Origin: Lampris incognitus
Lineage: Eukaryota; Chordata; Actinopteri; Lampriformes; Lampridae
DNA: 64,000 nt
Direction: 5' to 3'
NCBI RefSeq assembly: GCF_029633865.1
Contig: NC_079212.1
Location: 150,815,599-150,879,598 of the forward strand
A program made the translations under genes and the position numbers. Below, in pieces: positions 51,207-61,917 of the stretch. The notes under the pieces are model-generated. The model was given only the letters and a program-made list of their open reading frames with translations. It ran no database searches and had not been told where the DNA came from. Positions within the stretch are counted from its first letter, which is position 1, and the number at the start of each line of letters is the position of its first letter.

Positions 51207-52207
51207 TCACAGCCTGTGGGGGAGATGGCGGCGACCTCGGGGTGACGACCTTGGAGACATTACAGGGCTGCTGACGACTTCCTCCATGCTGCCCCCGCTC
51301 ACATGGCCCCCTTCAGCTGCATCCACACCCACAGGCTGCTCCGCTGGCCGTTCCGTGTGGGCTGACGGCTGTGGAGGGGCGCCCTCTGCTGGTCGCAGAT
51401 CAACCCTGTTGGGACGGTACGTGGTCCCTCCACGTTGACGAGATAGGACCGCGGTCCCACCTGCTGCAGCATACACCTCTCCTCCATCGGCCCGTCCTGT
51501 CACCCGGGAGTGGTTTCATCCTGACAGGCTGGCCGACGTTTAGCTCTGGCAGATCCCTCGCAGTTCTGTCATACGTCAGCTTCGCTGCCTGATGCTTCAC
51601 CCTCAGCTTGTCTGTGACCCCAGTGATGATCTGAGGTGCTAGCAGCTGGTCGGCCACAGGGAGAAGAGTTCTCAGCCTCCGTGACATCAGCCGTTGTGCT
51701 GGGCTGCAGCGCATGTCCTCAGAGGGCGTGTTTCTCCAGTGTAGAAAAGCCTTCCAGGGATCTTCGTCGGCCCGGTCTGCTTTTCTGCATAGGCCTTTCA
51801 CGATCTTCACTGCAGACTCTGCTTTGCCGTTAGCTTTTGGGTGTCTCGGGGAAGACATGACATGTTCGAAGCCCCACTCCCTCGCAAACGCCCGAAACTC
51901 TCCACAATCAAACTGACCTCCGCAGTCGGAAATGACCCGGTCAGGGATACCGTGCAAACTGCGCCTTGCACCTTCGGATGGTCGTTTCTGCCGACAGGTC
52001 TGGGAGTAGATCAATCTCCCAGAAGTCTGAATAGTGATCCACCATGAGCAGGAAGTCCTGCCTTGCGTAGCTGAACAAGTCCCTGCTCACCAGCTGCCAG
52101 GGATGTGTGGGGAGCGGGTGTGACATCATAGTCTTTTTCTGTTGCTCGTGTGCATACTCGTAACACACTGAGCACTGCTGCACATAGTCTTTGATTTCCC
52201 CCTGCAT
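51207..52207 (-). pseudogene. gypsy A integrase and C-terminal tail
   Basis: The frame 52207-51941 has MQGEIKDYVQQCSVCYEYA (C-x2-C of the zinc domain) and SRDLFSYARQDFLLMVDHYS (first Asp). After a frameshift near 51955, 52014-51400 has RVISDCGGQFDCGEF (second Asp) and HPKANGKAESAVKIVK (Glu). The tail (VGQPVRMKPLPGDRTGRW) matches the SH3-like end of mag integrases. The acidic triad is kept. Confidence 0.76.
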
Positions 52208-52250
52208 ATTTGGCCTGTAGAGAGTATCCCGGGCCTGTCTATAACAAGCC

Positions 52251-53286
52251 TCACCCCCCCCCCTCCCCGTGTTTGTAGTGGATCCGTTTCAGCATCTCAG
52301 GACGCATAGCTTTCGGAATGATGACACGCTGGCTCCTAAAAAGCACATCGTCCTGTGGGCTTATTTCATCTCTGATGGCCCAGTATTCTCTGACGGCTAT
52401 GGGGCTCTCCTCTTTGTGTTCTGGCCATCCCTCCAGCACGACCGACTTGAGTGTTTGAAGACACACATCCTCCTCTGTGTGTCTTCGAATCTGTGCGAGG
52501 CGTTGGCTGGTGACGTTTAGATAGTCTGCCTGCTGAATGGCTGCCGTGTCGTACTGCACCTGCTGCAGGCTGCAGACCATTTCACGTCTGTACTGAGTGT
52601 CCGTTCTCTGTGGCGGGGTGGTGGCTCTGCTGAGCGTGTCACTGATGTACATTTCAGGGCCTGGCTTGTACATCACCGTGAGGCAGTAGTTCTGAAGTGT
52701 GAGGAGCATGCTTTGAAGGCGCTTTGGTGCACTGAGAAGGGGCTTAGTGAAGATTGACACCAGCGGGCGGTGGTCGGTCTCTGCAGTCACATCACCCCTC
52801 CCATATAGGTAGTAGTGGAAGCGTTGACAAGCGAAGACAATGCTCAGGCACTCCTTCTCAATCTGTGCATAGTTTTGCTCCGTCTGGTTCAGCGCGCGGG
52901 AGGCGAACGCGACCGGCTGTCCCCCCTGAAGCAGGCAGCAGCCCAAACCGGTCTGACGAGTCGCTCTGTATGGTGACTGGCTTGCTGACATCACAGTAAC
53001 GTAGTACTGGCACCGCCGTGACCAGCGTTTTGATTTCTTTCATAGCAGCATCATGTTTGGGCAACCAGTGCCACAGCACACCTTTGTCCAGCAACCTTCT
53101 CAGCGGTTCACACACCTCTGACAAGCGGGGCATGAACCTCGATAAATAGTTAACGAAGCCGACACACCGCTGAATGCCTTTTGCATCCGTGGGGTTTGGC
53201 ATGTCCAGGACTGCCCTGACCTTCTCGGGATCAGCTTTGAGGCCCTCCACCGACAGTATGTGGCCGTGGAAACGGACCTCCCTCAC
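52251..53286 (-). pseudogene. gypsy A RT connection, RNase H and integrase zinc region
   Basis: The frame 53286-52858 has RFHGHILSVEGLKADPEKV and VNYLSRFMPRLSEVCEPLR. The frame shifts near 52960, and 52994-52251 then gives RNase H words (YAQIEKECLSIVFACQRFHYY; TAETDHRPLVSI) and the start of integrase (PEMLKRIHYKHGEGG). A C-run at 52253-52262 produced the break. Confidence 0.74.
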
Positions 53287-54243
53287 ACGAAACTAGCTTT
53301 TTTTATGCTCAGCCTCAGCTTCACTTCCCTACATCTGTCCATCAGAGCAATGAGGTTTGCGTCGTGGTTGCGAGCGGCCTCCTCCTCCGTGTCCCCACAG
53401 CCGACTATGAGGATGTCATCGGCTATGGGCTCGATTCCTTTCAAACCGGCCAGTAGCTCATGTTTCCTCTGGTGCGACTGACACGCCAAAAGGGAGCTTC
53501 AGCCATCGCTTTCTACCCCACGGCGTCCAGAACGTTGTCATCAGGCTACTCGCCTCATCAAGGCGACACTGTAAGAATGCGTCGCGCGTATCCACCAGGG
53601 TGAAGATACGTGCCTTAGGCAGCTTGTACAGCACGTCATCTAAAGTGGGCATGAGGTAATGGGACCTTTTCAGGGCTCGGTTAAGTGGCTTGGGGTCGAT
53701 GCAAAGCCTCACTTTGTCTGGCTTCTTCACTATGACCAGATTGCTAATCCAGTCTGTGGGCTGAGTGACTGTGGTTAAGTGTCCATCCTTTTCATATTGG
53801 TCCAGCTGCGCCTTAACAGCTGCCTTGAGGGCCACCGGGACATGTCTTGGTACGCACTGGACAGGGGCCACAGTGCTATCCAACTCGAAGTGAACATCAC
53901 CCGGCAGCGACTCGACTGGGCTGGTGAACACGTCATTGTAAGTGTTAATGAGACAGCCTTTGGTTAGCTCACCTGTCTTGCAGCGCTCCACTTTATTCAG
54001 CTCTTCGGGAATGGTGAAGCGTATCAAGCCAAGTCTCTCGCATGTCTCCCCTGAAAGCAAGGGCTTCTGGCTGGTGCGCACGACCTCAAAGTCCAGTCTG
54101 TGCGTCTTGCCCCTGATGACACACTGCGTGCTGTACACGCCCATTGAGCTCATCCACTCACTGTTGTAGAGTCTCAGCCTGGTGAGACTCTTCTGAAGAG
54201 GCACTCTAGGCGCCAGTCTCATCTTGTCTTTCAAGCTCATCAC
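53283..54243 (-). pseudogene. gypsy A protease remnant and reverse transcriptase
   Basis: The protease start is blurred at 54290-54243 (a Cys/Asp-containing 'LDSGATCNV' type word reads across two frames). The frame 54243-53458 continues with FHVVRTSQKP-like flap sequence, then RT: CIDPKPLNRALKRSHYLMP, FTLVDTRDAFLQCRLD (motif A) and LKLPFGVSVAPEE (motif B). After one frameshift, 53489-53283 carries IADDILIVGCG (motif C, ADD). Confidence 0.75.
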
Positions 54244-54262
54244 GTTGCAGGTGGCTCCAGAG

Positions 54263-55228
54263 TCAAGCTGGCACCGCTGGACCCCTCTGTGCAGTGGCAG
54301 GTTTACAAACCACTTTTTCCTTTTGAGTGTTCACAGCCCCCACGCTCTCAGCCGTGTACACATCCCTCTCATCGCGGTCGCTGTCCTCCGGGTCCCCTAG
54401 CGGCGGGTCATCCACAGCGTTCAACTGACGTGCTTGCTGGCCTCTTTTCATGCATACTTTGGCAAAGTGATTAGCGGTGCCACACAAGCGACATGACTTT
54501 CCAAATGCGGGGCACAGGTCTCGCCCCCGTCTGTGCGGTGTGCCACAGTACTTGCATTCACCTGTGCCTCTCTGACTGTGGCTGTGCAGATGTGTTGGTG
54601 GGCTCGGATGGCCTGCTGGTAGGTCTCCGTCCTGGTCGCTGTCCATGTGCTACATTGATGCTCTCCGCAGTCACAGAGCTGCTAAGTGACATGGATTTTA
54701 ACTTATTGTCCAACACCTCCGCTGCACGGCAAATGTCACTAGCGCCCTCCAACTTAAGCTCCTTTTCTCTTAGCATGCGTCATCTGGCGCCCTCATCAGT
54801 TGTTCCAAGAACAAGCCTGTCCCTTACGAGCTCGTCTCTTATAGCTCCATATTCACATGTGGCAGCCTTTTCTCTCAGTCTCGTGACAAAAGCATCCACG
54901 GGTTCTCCTTCCTCTTGTTTAAGGTTGCCCAAAACATACCTCTCAAAGATGAGGTTTTTGGTAGGTGTGAAGTATTATTCCCCCAGTTTGTCGAGTATCG
55001 CTCCGGCGTCTTTCTGCTCTTCCGCTGTGAGTCCCAGGTTGTGGACGTAAACATGGAGGCTTCCTTCCCCATTAGCCTCCGGAGCGTCGCTGCCTGCACC
55101 GGCTTCTCTGCCTTGTCGATCCCGGTCGCAAGCACATAATCCTCAAACTCTGATGGAAAGCTAGCCCCGTTGCTGTGAAGATCCCCAATCATCTTCATGG
55201 GCTCCGGCGGCGGAATATTGGAAGCCAT
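54263..55228 (-). pseudogene. gypsy A gag, frameshifted
   Basis: ATG at 55228 (MASNIPPPEPMKMIGDLHSN), with FEDYVLATGIDKAEKP and LRRLMGKEASMF typical of mag-type gag. A frameshift lies near 54970. The frame 54776-54558 gives LEGASDICRAAEVLDNKLKS. The frame 54646-54263 has the zinc pair CKYCGTPHRRGRDLCP and CRLCGTANHFAKVC. The protein would assemble particles. The start is supported by its position about 135 bp downstream of the LTR. Confidence 0.75.
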
Positions 55229-55362
55229 CGTCTTGGCTCGATGCTAATGCTAGCAGGCTAACTGAAACTTCTAGCTACGCTTAGTAAAAAAATAAACGCT
55301 CGCTGTTCAAGCAACAGGCAACGTAAGACTCACGTTGGGTTCCAATACAGCTTCTGACACCA

Positions 55363-55534
55363 TGTTGCAGGTGTAGGTGCATATAAATAACAGACAGAGT
55401 CGGGCTGTGTCGCTTAGTAACGTGTATTCACCGGCTGTGCCCATAACAGAACTGAGGCATGTTACACAAGGCAAGTATACATCAATCAGTGCCCCCAGGG
55501 GGAGCTGTTGGCTGCATAACGTTACCCTACAACA
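55363..55534 (-). repeat. 5' LTR of gypsy A
   Basis: 172 bp, plus-strand limits tgttgcaggtg...ccctacaaca, about 96% like the 3' copy. CpG sites are partly decayed in one or the other copy. Confidence 0.9.
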
Positions 55535-56087
55535 GATACTTCAATGCAGAATGGTATAAAAATAGAGTGGTTAGTTCTGTGCAAAACCCGTATGCGAGCC
55601 AGATTTGCTGCTGTTAAGCAGCTTGCAACTTTCTCCAGGTGTGGGGTGACGGCTTTGTGAAATCGGGAATTAACAATTGGAAAAACTGCCTAAGCCTCCT
55701 GCACCGCCACGAACAGTCGCACTATCACACAGAGTGTGTGCAAAAGAAACAGAAGGTGCGCATAGTCCAGTCAGTCAACATTCAGCTTGTCACACAAGAG
55801 ACTCCTGAACAGGGAAAGAGACGCGATGGAACGGCGGAGCAACTGCGCTGTCCGCAGCTCCTAACCCGGCGGGGGCTCGCCGTCAGGGGGCGTACCGATA
55901 AGGAGAGCAATTTCCGAAAGCTCGTCGAACTCGTAGCTGAGAGAACCGCCGCTCCGAAGCTTGATGCCCACCGGGCGGGAAACATGCGTCACGCGAGCCA
56001 ACCAATGAACGTATACAAGAGATGTACAAGGAATCTCTCGCGACTCTTAACGCAAACAAAAAGCACTGCAAAAAACTATGCAGTTGC
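55535..56087 (+). pseudogene. hAT transposase middle piece (TTF-type zinc region)
   Basis: Begins FNAEWYK, continuing piece 1 across the GATAC duplication. A stop and frameshift occur near 55615. Then GDGFVKSGINNWKNCLSLL and HEQSHYHTECVQ follow, the 'G-x-NW-x5-H-x2-S-x2-H' TTF signature, and GLAVRGRTDKESNFRKLVEL, typical of DUF4371 proteins. It ends at 56087 with gypsy B. Two further shifts are likely near 55860 and 55950. Confidence 0.7.
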
Positions 56088-56306
56088 TGTAGTATATGGG
56101 TTTGAACATATACACGGAGTAATACGGCGGTGAGCCTATACTATAGATAATACGACGAGAGGCCAGTAGGCGCGCTCTCAGGCGGACGTACGTAAGCAGA
56201 ACTGAAGTCGGTTAGGATACGCATGCGCGGTTGTTGTTCTTTGTTCCTGAATAAAGTTCATAAAAAGAACTACCCGCCATTCTCCTCATCAGTAGAAACC
56301 ACAACA
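56088..56306 (+). repeat. 5' LTR of gypsy B
   Basis: 219 bp, tgtagtatatg...accacaaca, with an AATAAA signal (about 56249). Confidence 0.9.
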
Positions 56307-56479
56307 TGGTGTCAGAATTGGCGGCGTTTGATGTTTAATCGCCGAAGAAGACGAGAGACCGAGAGAAGAGAGTGGGGAGCTTGTCGCAAAGTCCCAGTGA
56401 CTAAACGGAGACGTGTTGGGTCCGACGGCGCTAAAGTCAGGAGAGTTTGGGGTTATGCTAACGCGGAAGAGAAAACTAA

Positions 56480-57240
56480 ATGGAACAGTTTAAGTCACCT
56501 TCTCCGTTAGCATTAATAGGCAACATATGTGAAAACTGGCGCAGATGGGAGCAAAGATATAAGTTGTACATGACGGCAACTGAAATGTGGAAAAAGGAAA
56601 AGGAGGTGCAAGTGGCGATATTACTGTACACGCTAGGCGAAGAAGCGCTCGAGGTGTACAACACACTCGACATAGCCAGGGCCGAGCCCGAACACGTGCA
56701 GGTGGACCACATATTGCAGGCTTTAAGAGACTACTGTACGCCAAAGAAAAACGTGGTATTTGAGAGGCACCAATTTTGGACGTATGCAATGCAAGAACCG
56801 ATGCACACTGACAAATTTGTCACCGAGCTAAAACACAGGAGCAAAGACTGAGTTTGGTATAACCGAAAATGCCATGCTGAGAGACAAAATCGTTTTCAGT
56901 GTGACAGATAAGCATCTGAGAGAGAAACTGCTGAGAGAACCTAACCTGACTTTAACTAAAGCCATTGATATTTGCAGGGCATCATAGATAGCCAAGGAGC
57001 AAATCAGCATAATGGTGTGCGCAAAGAAGGAAAATGAGGTGCATGCAATAACAGAGGCAACAAGACCAATAAGGCAAAATAAAGCTAATGTCAACAAAAC
57101 AGCATTCAATGCTCATCATAAAGTATGTCAACCAAACAAAAGTATGCAACAGATGCAGAAAGACACATGGCCCAAAAGCATGTCCAACGTATGGAATGAA
57201 GTGCAGAGCTTGTGGGAAGGGCAATCACTTTGCCAGCATG
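56480..57240 (+). pseudogene. gypsy B gag, frameshifted; protease region deleted
   Basis: ATG 56480 (MEQFKSPSPLALIGNICENW). Gag core words are WEQRYKLYMTATEMW and LYTLGEEALEVYNTLD. At 56849-56851 the frame ends by a one-base loss, then continues in another frame with ITENAMLRDKIVFSV and LREKLLREPNLTLTKAIDIC. A zinc knuckle CRACGKGNHFAS is readable near 57200-57236. Directly after it the sequence jumps to pol words downstream of the protease, so the D-T-G segment is missing. Confidence 0.75.
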
Positions 57241-58591
57241 TGGCCGGTAGCACCTACCTGAAATGTAGTACTGAGCAAGCAGAGTCCAAGCTCCAGTTCT
57301 ATGTCATTAAGCAGTCAGCATCTCCAATTCTAGGAAGAGCAGCATGTGAGGACTTGAACTTGGTCAGACGTGTTGATGGAATCAAGGAGAGCTCACATGC
57401 AACCAAAGAAGAGCTGGTGAGGCAGTATCCAGAGGTGTTCCAGGGGCTTGGGGAGTTCCCTGGTGAGCATCATATTCACATTGACCCAGAAGTGACCCCC
57501 GTGATCCATGGCTGCAGAAAAATCCCGTTTGCCATCATGGACAAACTAAAAAACACACGGAGTCAGCTGGAAAAGGCTGATGTCATCACTCCAGTAACAG
57601 AACGGGCACAGTGGGTGAACAGCTTGGTAATAACTGAAAAGAAAAATGGCTCACTCAGACTTTGCCTTGATCCTCGAGAGCTGAACAAAGCCATCAGATG
57701 ACAGCACTACTCCATACCGACACCTACAGATGTCCAAAGCAGACTGTCTGGCAAGAGAATATTTACAATACTCAATGAAAAAGACGGATACTGGCAAATT
57801 AAGCTGGACAGAGCATCATCACTGTTATGCACCTTCAACATGCCATGGGGGCATTACAGGTTCAAGCGTCTCCCATTCGGTATAAAATCAGCCAGCGAAG
57901 TCTTCCAACAGAAGAACAGTGAAACATTTGGTGACATTGACGGTGTACAGGTGATAGCCGACGATATGATCATCGCTGCAGCTGATGAGAAGGGACATGC
58001 CGAGATACTGCACAAGGTAATACTACAGAGAGTCAAAGAGATGAATGTTAAGTTCAATGCAGACAAAGTGCAGTACAAAGTGACGGAGGTGAAGTACATG
58101 GGACACGTGATAAACCCTGAGGGAGTACGGCCAGACAGTGACAAGATGAATGCTATTGTACACATGCCAGCACCAGAAGATAGAAAGGGTCTACAAAAGC
58201 TACTAGGTATGACTAAGTAGCTATCCCAATACACATCTAATGAAGCAGCAGTGACAGCACCTTTACGGCAGCTACTGAGGAAAGATATGCAGTGGCTGTG
58301 GTCACATGAACACGATGCTTCCCTGAACAAACTCAAGAGAGCACTAACTGAGGCTCCAGTGCTGAAATTCTTCGACCCAAAACAGCAGATAGTCCTCCAA
58401 GCTGATGCATCAAAAGATGGGCTAGGTGTGTGCCTGCTGCAGCAAGGACAGCCAGTGGCTAACACAGGCTGAGCGCAACTAAGCACAGATTGAAAAAGAA
58501 TTGCTTGCGGTCGTGTTTGCGACACAAAATTTCCACCAATACGTGTTTGGTGCACATGTGGTGGTGCAGTAAGACCACAAGCCTCTGGAGG
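57241..58591 (+). pseudogene. gypsy B reverse transcriptase and RNase H, with stops
   Basis: The frame 57012-57701 runs into pol: SPILGRAACEDLNLV, FQGLGEFPGEHHIHI, WVNSLVITEKKNGSLRLCLD. An in-frame TGA lies at 57699-57701. Then come YWQIKLDRASSLLCTFN, FGIKSASEVFQQKN and VQVIADDMIIAA (ADD catalytic motif). A TAG at 58218-58220 precedes RNase H words LQADASKDGLGVCLLQQ. The frame decays further and stops at the fold-back insertion, within the DHKPLE motif. Confidence 0.78.
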
Positions 58592-59483
58592 GCGTTATCA
58601 TGAAACCCATTGCTTTTCTGGGCAAGACACGCCCTGTGTAGCATTCAAGCGCTAGGATTGGCCAGGCGTCCATGCTTGCGCTAGGCATGCCCACGAGCCT
58701 ACTCGCTATTAAAGTGAGTTGAGGATTTGAGATCTTTGACCACCTCCGACGCAAACCGTGTTTGTTTTCGTGTGATTGAATACACTTTTCCACACGTTTT
58801 GTGTGCCCTTATTAACAAGTGGTGGTTATCGCCATCAGCCAACTACTTAATACAGGAAAAATGACTCCCTTTCAGGACCTGTTGCTGCATAATGTTATAT
58901 CAGTATCGTGGTGACTTTTGGACGACAGGCTGACGCGACTCAAAGCCACGTTGTGTTTTTGTTAGCTTAGCTAGTTTCTCCACAACAGCACAAGTGATTG
59001 TTCGGTATTATGTAATTGGTTGATTGCGATGATCGCAGTTTGTTAATAAGCACACACAAAACATGTGGGGGTCACAAATTAATAACACTTTAATCAGAGA
59101 GGACACCAGAATGTCTTTAGCCTATTCTTTATTAGAGGTCGGGTAGCAGAGGCGTTAAAGTCACTACGATAGTGATATAACATTATGCAGCAACAGGTCC
59201 TGAAAGGGAGTCATTTTTCCTGTATTAAGTAGTTGGCTGATGGCGTTAACCACTACTTGTTAATAAGGGCACACAAAACGTGTGGAAAAGTGTATTCAAT
59301 CACACAAAAACAAACACGGTTTGCGTCGGAGGTGGTCAAAGATCTCAAATCCTCAATTCATTTTAATAGCGAGTAGACTCGTGGGCGTGCCTAGCGCAAG
59401 CATGGACGCCTGGCCAATCCTAGCGCTTGAATGCTACATAGGGCGTGTCTTGCCCAGAAAAGTAGTGGGTTTCATAATGACGT
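58592..59483. mobile_element. fold-back element with about 326-bp inverted arms and 9-bp duplication
   Basis: The left arm 58592-58917 is the reverse complement of 59158-59483, with few differences. The spacer is about 240 bp and has no transposase. The element is bounded by exact 9-bp duplications CTCTGGAGG at 58583-58591 and 59484-59492, and the RNase H frame of gypsy B is consistent across them. Ends start gcgttatcatgaaaccc, similar to the ends of the element at 39092 (gcgatattatgaaccc). The layout (long arms, 9-bp duplication) points to a Mutator-like fold-back. Confidence 0.82.
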
Positions 59484-59492
59484 CTCTGGAGG

Positions 59493-60020
59493 CTATATTC
59501 ACAAAGCCATTAGGACAAGCACCTGCCAGACTACAATGAATGCTGCTACAGCTTCAGCGTTACGATCTCCACATCAAGTACACGCCTGGAAAGGAAATGC
59601 TAATAGCAGACACTTTATCCAGAGCGTTTGGTGCTGTGGAAACACAAGAGGAGTCCATGACTACAGACAAAAAGGTAGTCTATGCCATTGAAGCAACTGG
59701 GGCTCTGGGAAGAGAGATGCATGAGAGGCTTAAAATGGCAACTGAGGAGGACCGGACCTCGCAAAAGCTACTAGACATTCACCAGAGAGGGTGGCCAAAG
59801 CGCAAAAAACAGACAGATGCTGAGCTTAAAGTCTATTGGCCAATCAGAGACACAATCACAGTAAATGGGGGGGGGGGTCCTGATGACAGGAGACAGATTC
59901 ATTATCCCTAAAAAGTTGAGATCAGACATGCTACAGCGACTGCACATAGCCAAAGAACAGGCACGCAAGTATCTATATTGGCCAGGCATATCGGCTGATA
60001 TAGAGCAAATGGTTGGGAGC
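59493..60020 (+). pseudogene. gypsy B RNase H end and integrase zinc region
   Basis: After the fold-back, reading resumes with FTKPLGQAPARLQ and, in another frame (59540-59911), LLQLQRYDLHIKYTPGKEML and ADTLSRAFGA, the RNase H/connection end. Words for the integrase N-terminus follow (LRSDMLQRLHIAKEQARK, YWPGISADIEQMVGS) in a shifted frame after a G-run at 59869-59877, up to the RTE LINE insertion. Confidence 0.74.
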
Positions 60021-60095
60021 AAACCCAGCCACTGAGGATGCACAAGCCAGTGCATTCTTAGTGTCGGTCCCCCAAATGGGGAGGGTTGCAGATAG

Positions 60096-60668
60096 ATGTA
60101 CTGTGTGCAAGAGACCAGGTGGAAGGGGAGTAAGGCCAGGAGTATCGGAGGTGGGTTCAAACTCTTCTACCATGGTGCGAATGGGAGTAGAAATGGGGTA
60201 GGGGTAATTCTGAAGGAAGAGTATGTCAAGAGTGTGCTGGAGGTGAACAGAGTGTCAGACAGAGTGATGAGTATGAAGCTGGAAATTGAAGGTGTATTAC
60301 TGAATGTTATCAGCGCATATGCCTCGCAAGTTGGGTGTGAGATGGACGAGAAAGAAGAATTCTGGAGTGAGTTGGACGACGTGGTGGAGAGGGTAGCCAA
60401 GGAGGAGAGAGTGGTGATTGGAGCGAACTTCAATGGACATGTTGGTGAAGGGAACAGGGGTGATGAGGAGGTGATGGGAAGGTATGGAGTCAAGAAGAGA
60501 AATGTGGAAGGACAGATGGTGGTCAATTTTGCGAAAAGGATGGAAATGGCTGTGGTGAATACATATTTCAAGAAGAGGGAGGAACACAGGGTGACGTACA
60601 ACAGTAGAATGATCAGCCACAGCATGAGTCCAAGCTCCAGTCCAAGCTCCAAGAGTGATCAGCCATAG
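60096..60668 (+). pseudogene. RTE LINE endonuclease (truncated C-terminus)
   Basis: A frame beginning near 60096 with [13 protein letters not shown] (Glu of the AP endonuclease), [20 protein letters not shown] and [17 protein letters not shown], where the usual D-F-N reads N-F-N (catalytic Asp changed). It then has [18 protein letters not shown] and EEHRVTYN. After that come deletion scar words ([11 protein letters not shown]), with 'agtccaagctcc' duplicated. The C-terminal His motif is lost, so the nuclease is inactive. It would have nicked the insertion site. Confidence 0.8.
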
Positions 60669-61862
60669 CATGAAGATATGGGAAAGAGTAATAGAAGCTA
60701 GGTTAAGAGGAGAGGTGATGATTAGCGAGCAGCAGTATGGTTTCATGCCACGAAAGAGCACCACAGAGGCGATGTTTGCTTTGACAATGTTGATGGAGAA
60801 GTATAGAGAAGGCCAGAAAGAGTTGCATTGTGTCTTTGTAGATTTAGAGAAAGCATACGACAGGGTGCCGGGAGAGGAGGTGTGGTATTGTATGAGGAAG
60901 TCGAGAGTTGCAGAGAAGTATGTAGGAGTGGTGCAGTATATGTATGAGGGAAGTGTGACAATGGTGAGGTGTGCGGTTGGAATGACAGATGGGTTCAAGG
61001 TGGAGGTGGGATTACATCAAGGATCGGCTCTAAGCCCTTTCTTGTTTGCAATGGTGATGGACAGGTTGATGGACAAGATCAGGCAGGAGTCTCCATGGAT
61101 GATGATGTTCACGGATGACATTGTGATCTGTAGCAAGAGTAGGGTGCAGGTGGAGGAGAGCCTGGAGAGGTGGAGGTATGCACTGGAGAGAAGAGGAATG
61201 AAAGTCTGTAGGAGCAAGACAGAATACCTATGCGTGAATGAGAGGGAGGACAGTGGAATGGTCAGGATGCAAGGAGTGCAGGTGATGAAGGCATATGAGT
61301 TTAAATACGTGGGTCAACTGTCCAAAGTAACGGGGAGTGCAGTAGAGAGGTGAAGAAGAGAATGCAGGCAGGGTGGAGTGGGTTGAGAAGAGTGTCAGGA
61401 GTGATTTGCGACAGAAGGGTACCAGCAAGAGTTAAAGGGAAGGTTTACAGGATGGTAATGAGACCAGCTATGTTATATGGTTTGAAGACAGTGGCACTGA
61501 CGAAAAGACAGGAGGTGGAGCTGGAGGTGGCAGAATTGAAGATGCTAAGATTTTCCCTGGGAGTGATGAAGAAGGGCAGGATTAGGAATGATTATGTTAG
61601 AGGGACAGCTCAGGTTGGACGGTTTGGAGACAAAGCAAGAGAGACAAGATTGAGATGGGTTGGACATGTGTGGAGGAGAGATGCTCAGTATATTGGGAGA
61701 AGGATGCTGAATATGGAGCTGCCAGGGAAGAGGAAAAGAGAAAGGCCAAAGAGGAGGTTTATGGACGTGGTGAGGGAGGACATGCAGGTGGCTGGTGTGA
61801 CAGAGGAAGATGCAGAAGACAGGAAGAAATGGAAACGGATTATCCGCTATGGCAACCCCTAA
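60655..61862 (+). pseudogene. RTE LINE reverse transcriptase
   Basis: The frame 60655-61353 carries EQQYGFMPRKSTTEAMFALT, CVFVDLEKAYDRVP (motif A with Asp), VGLHQGSALSPFLFAMVMD (motif B) and WMMMFTDDIVICSKS (motif C, TDD in place of ADD). The frame shifts at 61350 (KMAGWSG-like words), and 61350-61862 gives RVSGVICDRRVPARVKGKVY, MLYGLKTVALTKRQEVELE and RLRWVGHVWRRDAQYIG, the RTE C-terminus, ending just before the tail. There is only one frameshift in about 400 codons, so the copy is fairly young. Confidence 0.83.
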
Positions 61863-61917
61863 CAGGAGCAGTCGAAAATAGTAGTAGTAGTAGTAGAAGT
61901 AGTAGTAGGTTGGGAGC

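Larger units (their letters stand above)
50582..55534 (-). mobile_element. gypsy A: mag-clade element in hAT, 5-bp duplication GATAC
   Basis: A complete-length but degraded minus-strand element, 4953 bp, with 172-bp LTRs at both ends (TGTTG...CAACA) and exact GATAC duplications at 50577-50581 and 55535-55539. Primer site TGGTGTCAGAAGC follows the 5' LTR. By eye the LTRs differ at about 7 of 172 sites. Confidence 0.92.
60021..61907 (+). mobile_element. RTE-type LINE in gypsy B, 10-bp duplication
   Basis: A LINE that begins aaacccagccactgagg and ends ggcaacccctaacaggagca plus a (TAG)n tail. It is flanked by GGTTGGGAGC at 60011-60020 and 61908-61917. An internal deletion removes the stretch between nuclease and RT near 60602-60670. 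It shares both termini with the 190-bp element at 35273-35462. Confidence 0.87.

Noticed and set aside
51207..51592. Plus-strand frames opposite gypsy A integrase
   Set aside because: They are shadows of the real minus-strand coding sequence.
55860..56071. Minus-strand frames of 62-67 codons across the hAT piece
   Set aside because: They are antisense shadows of the TTF/DUF4371 coding sequence.
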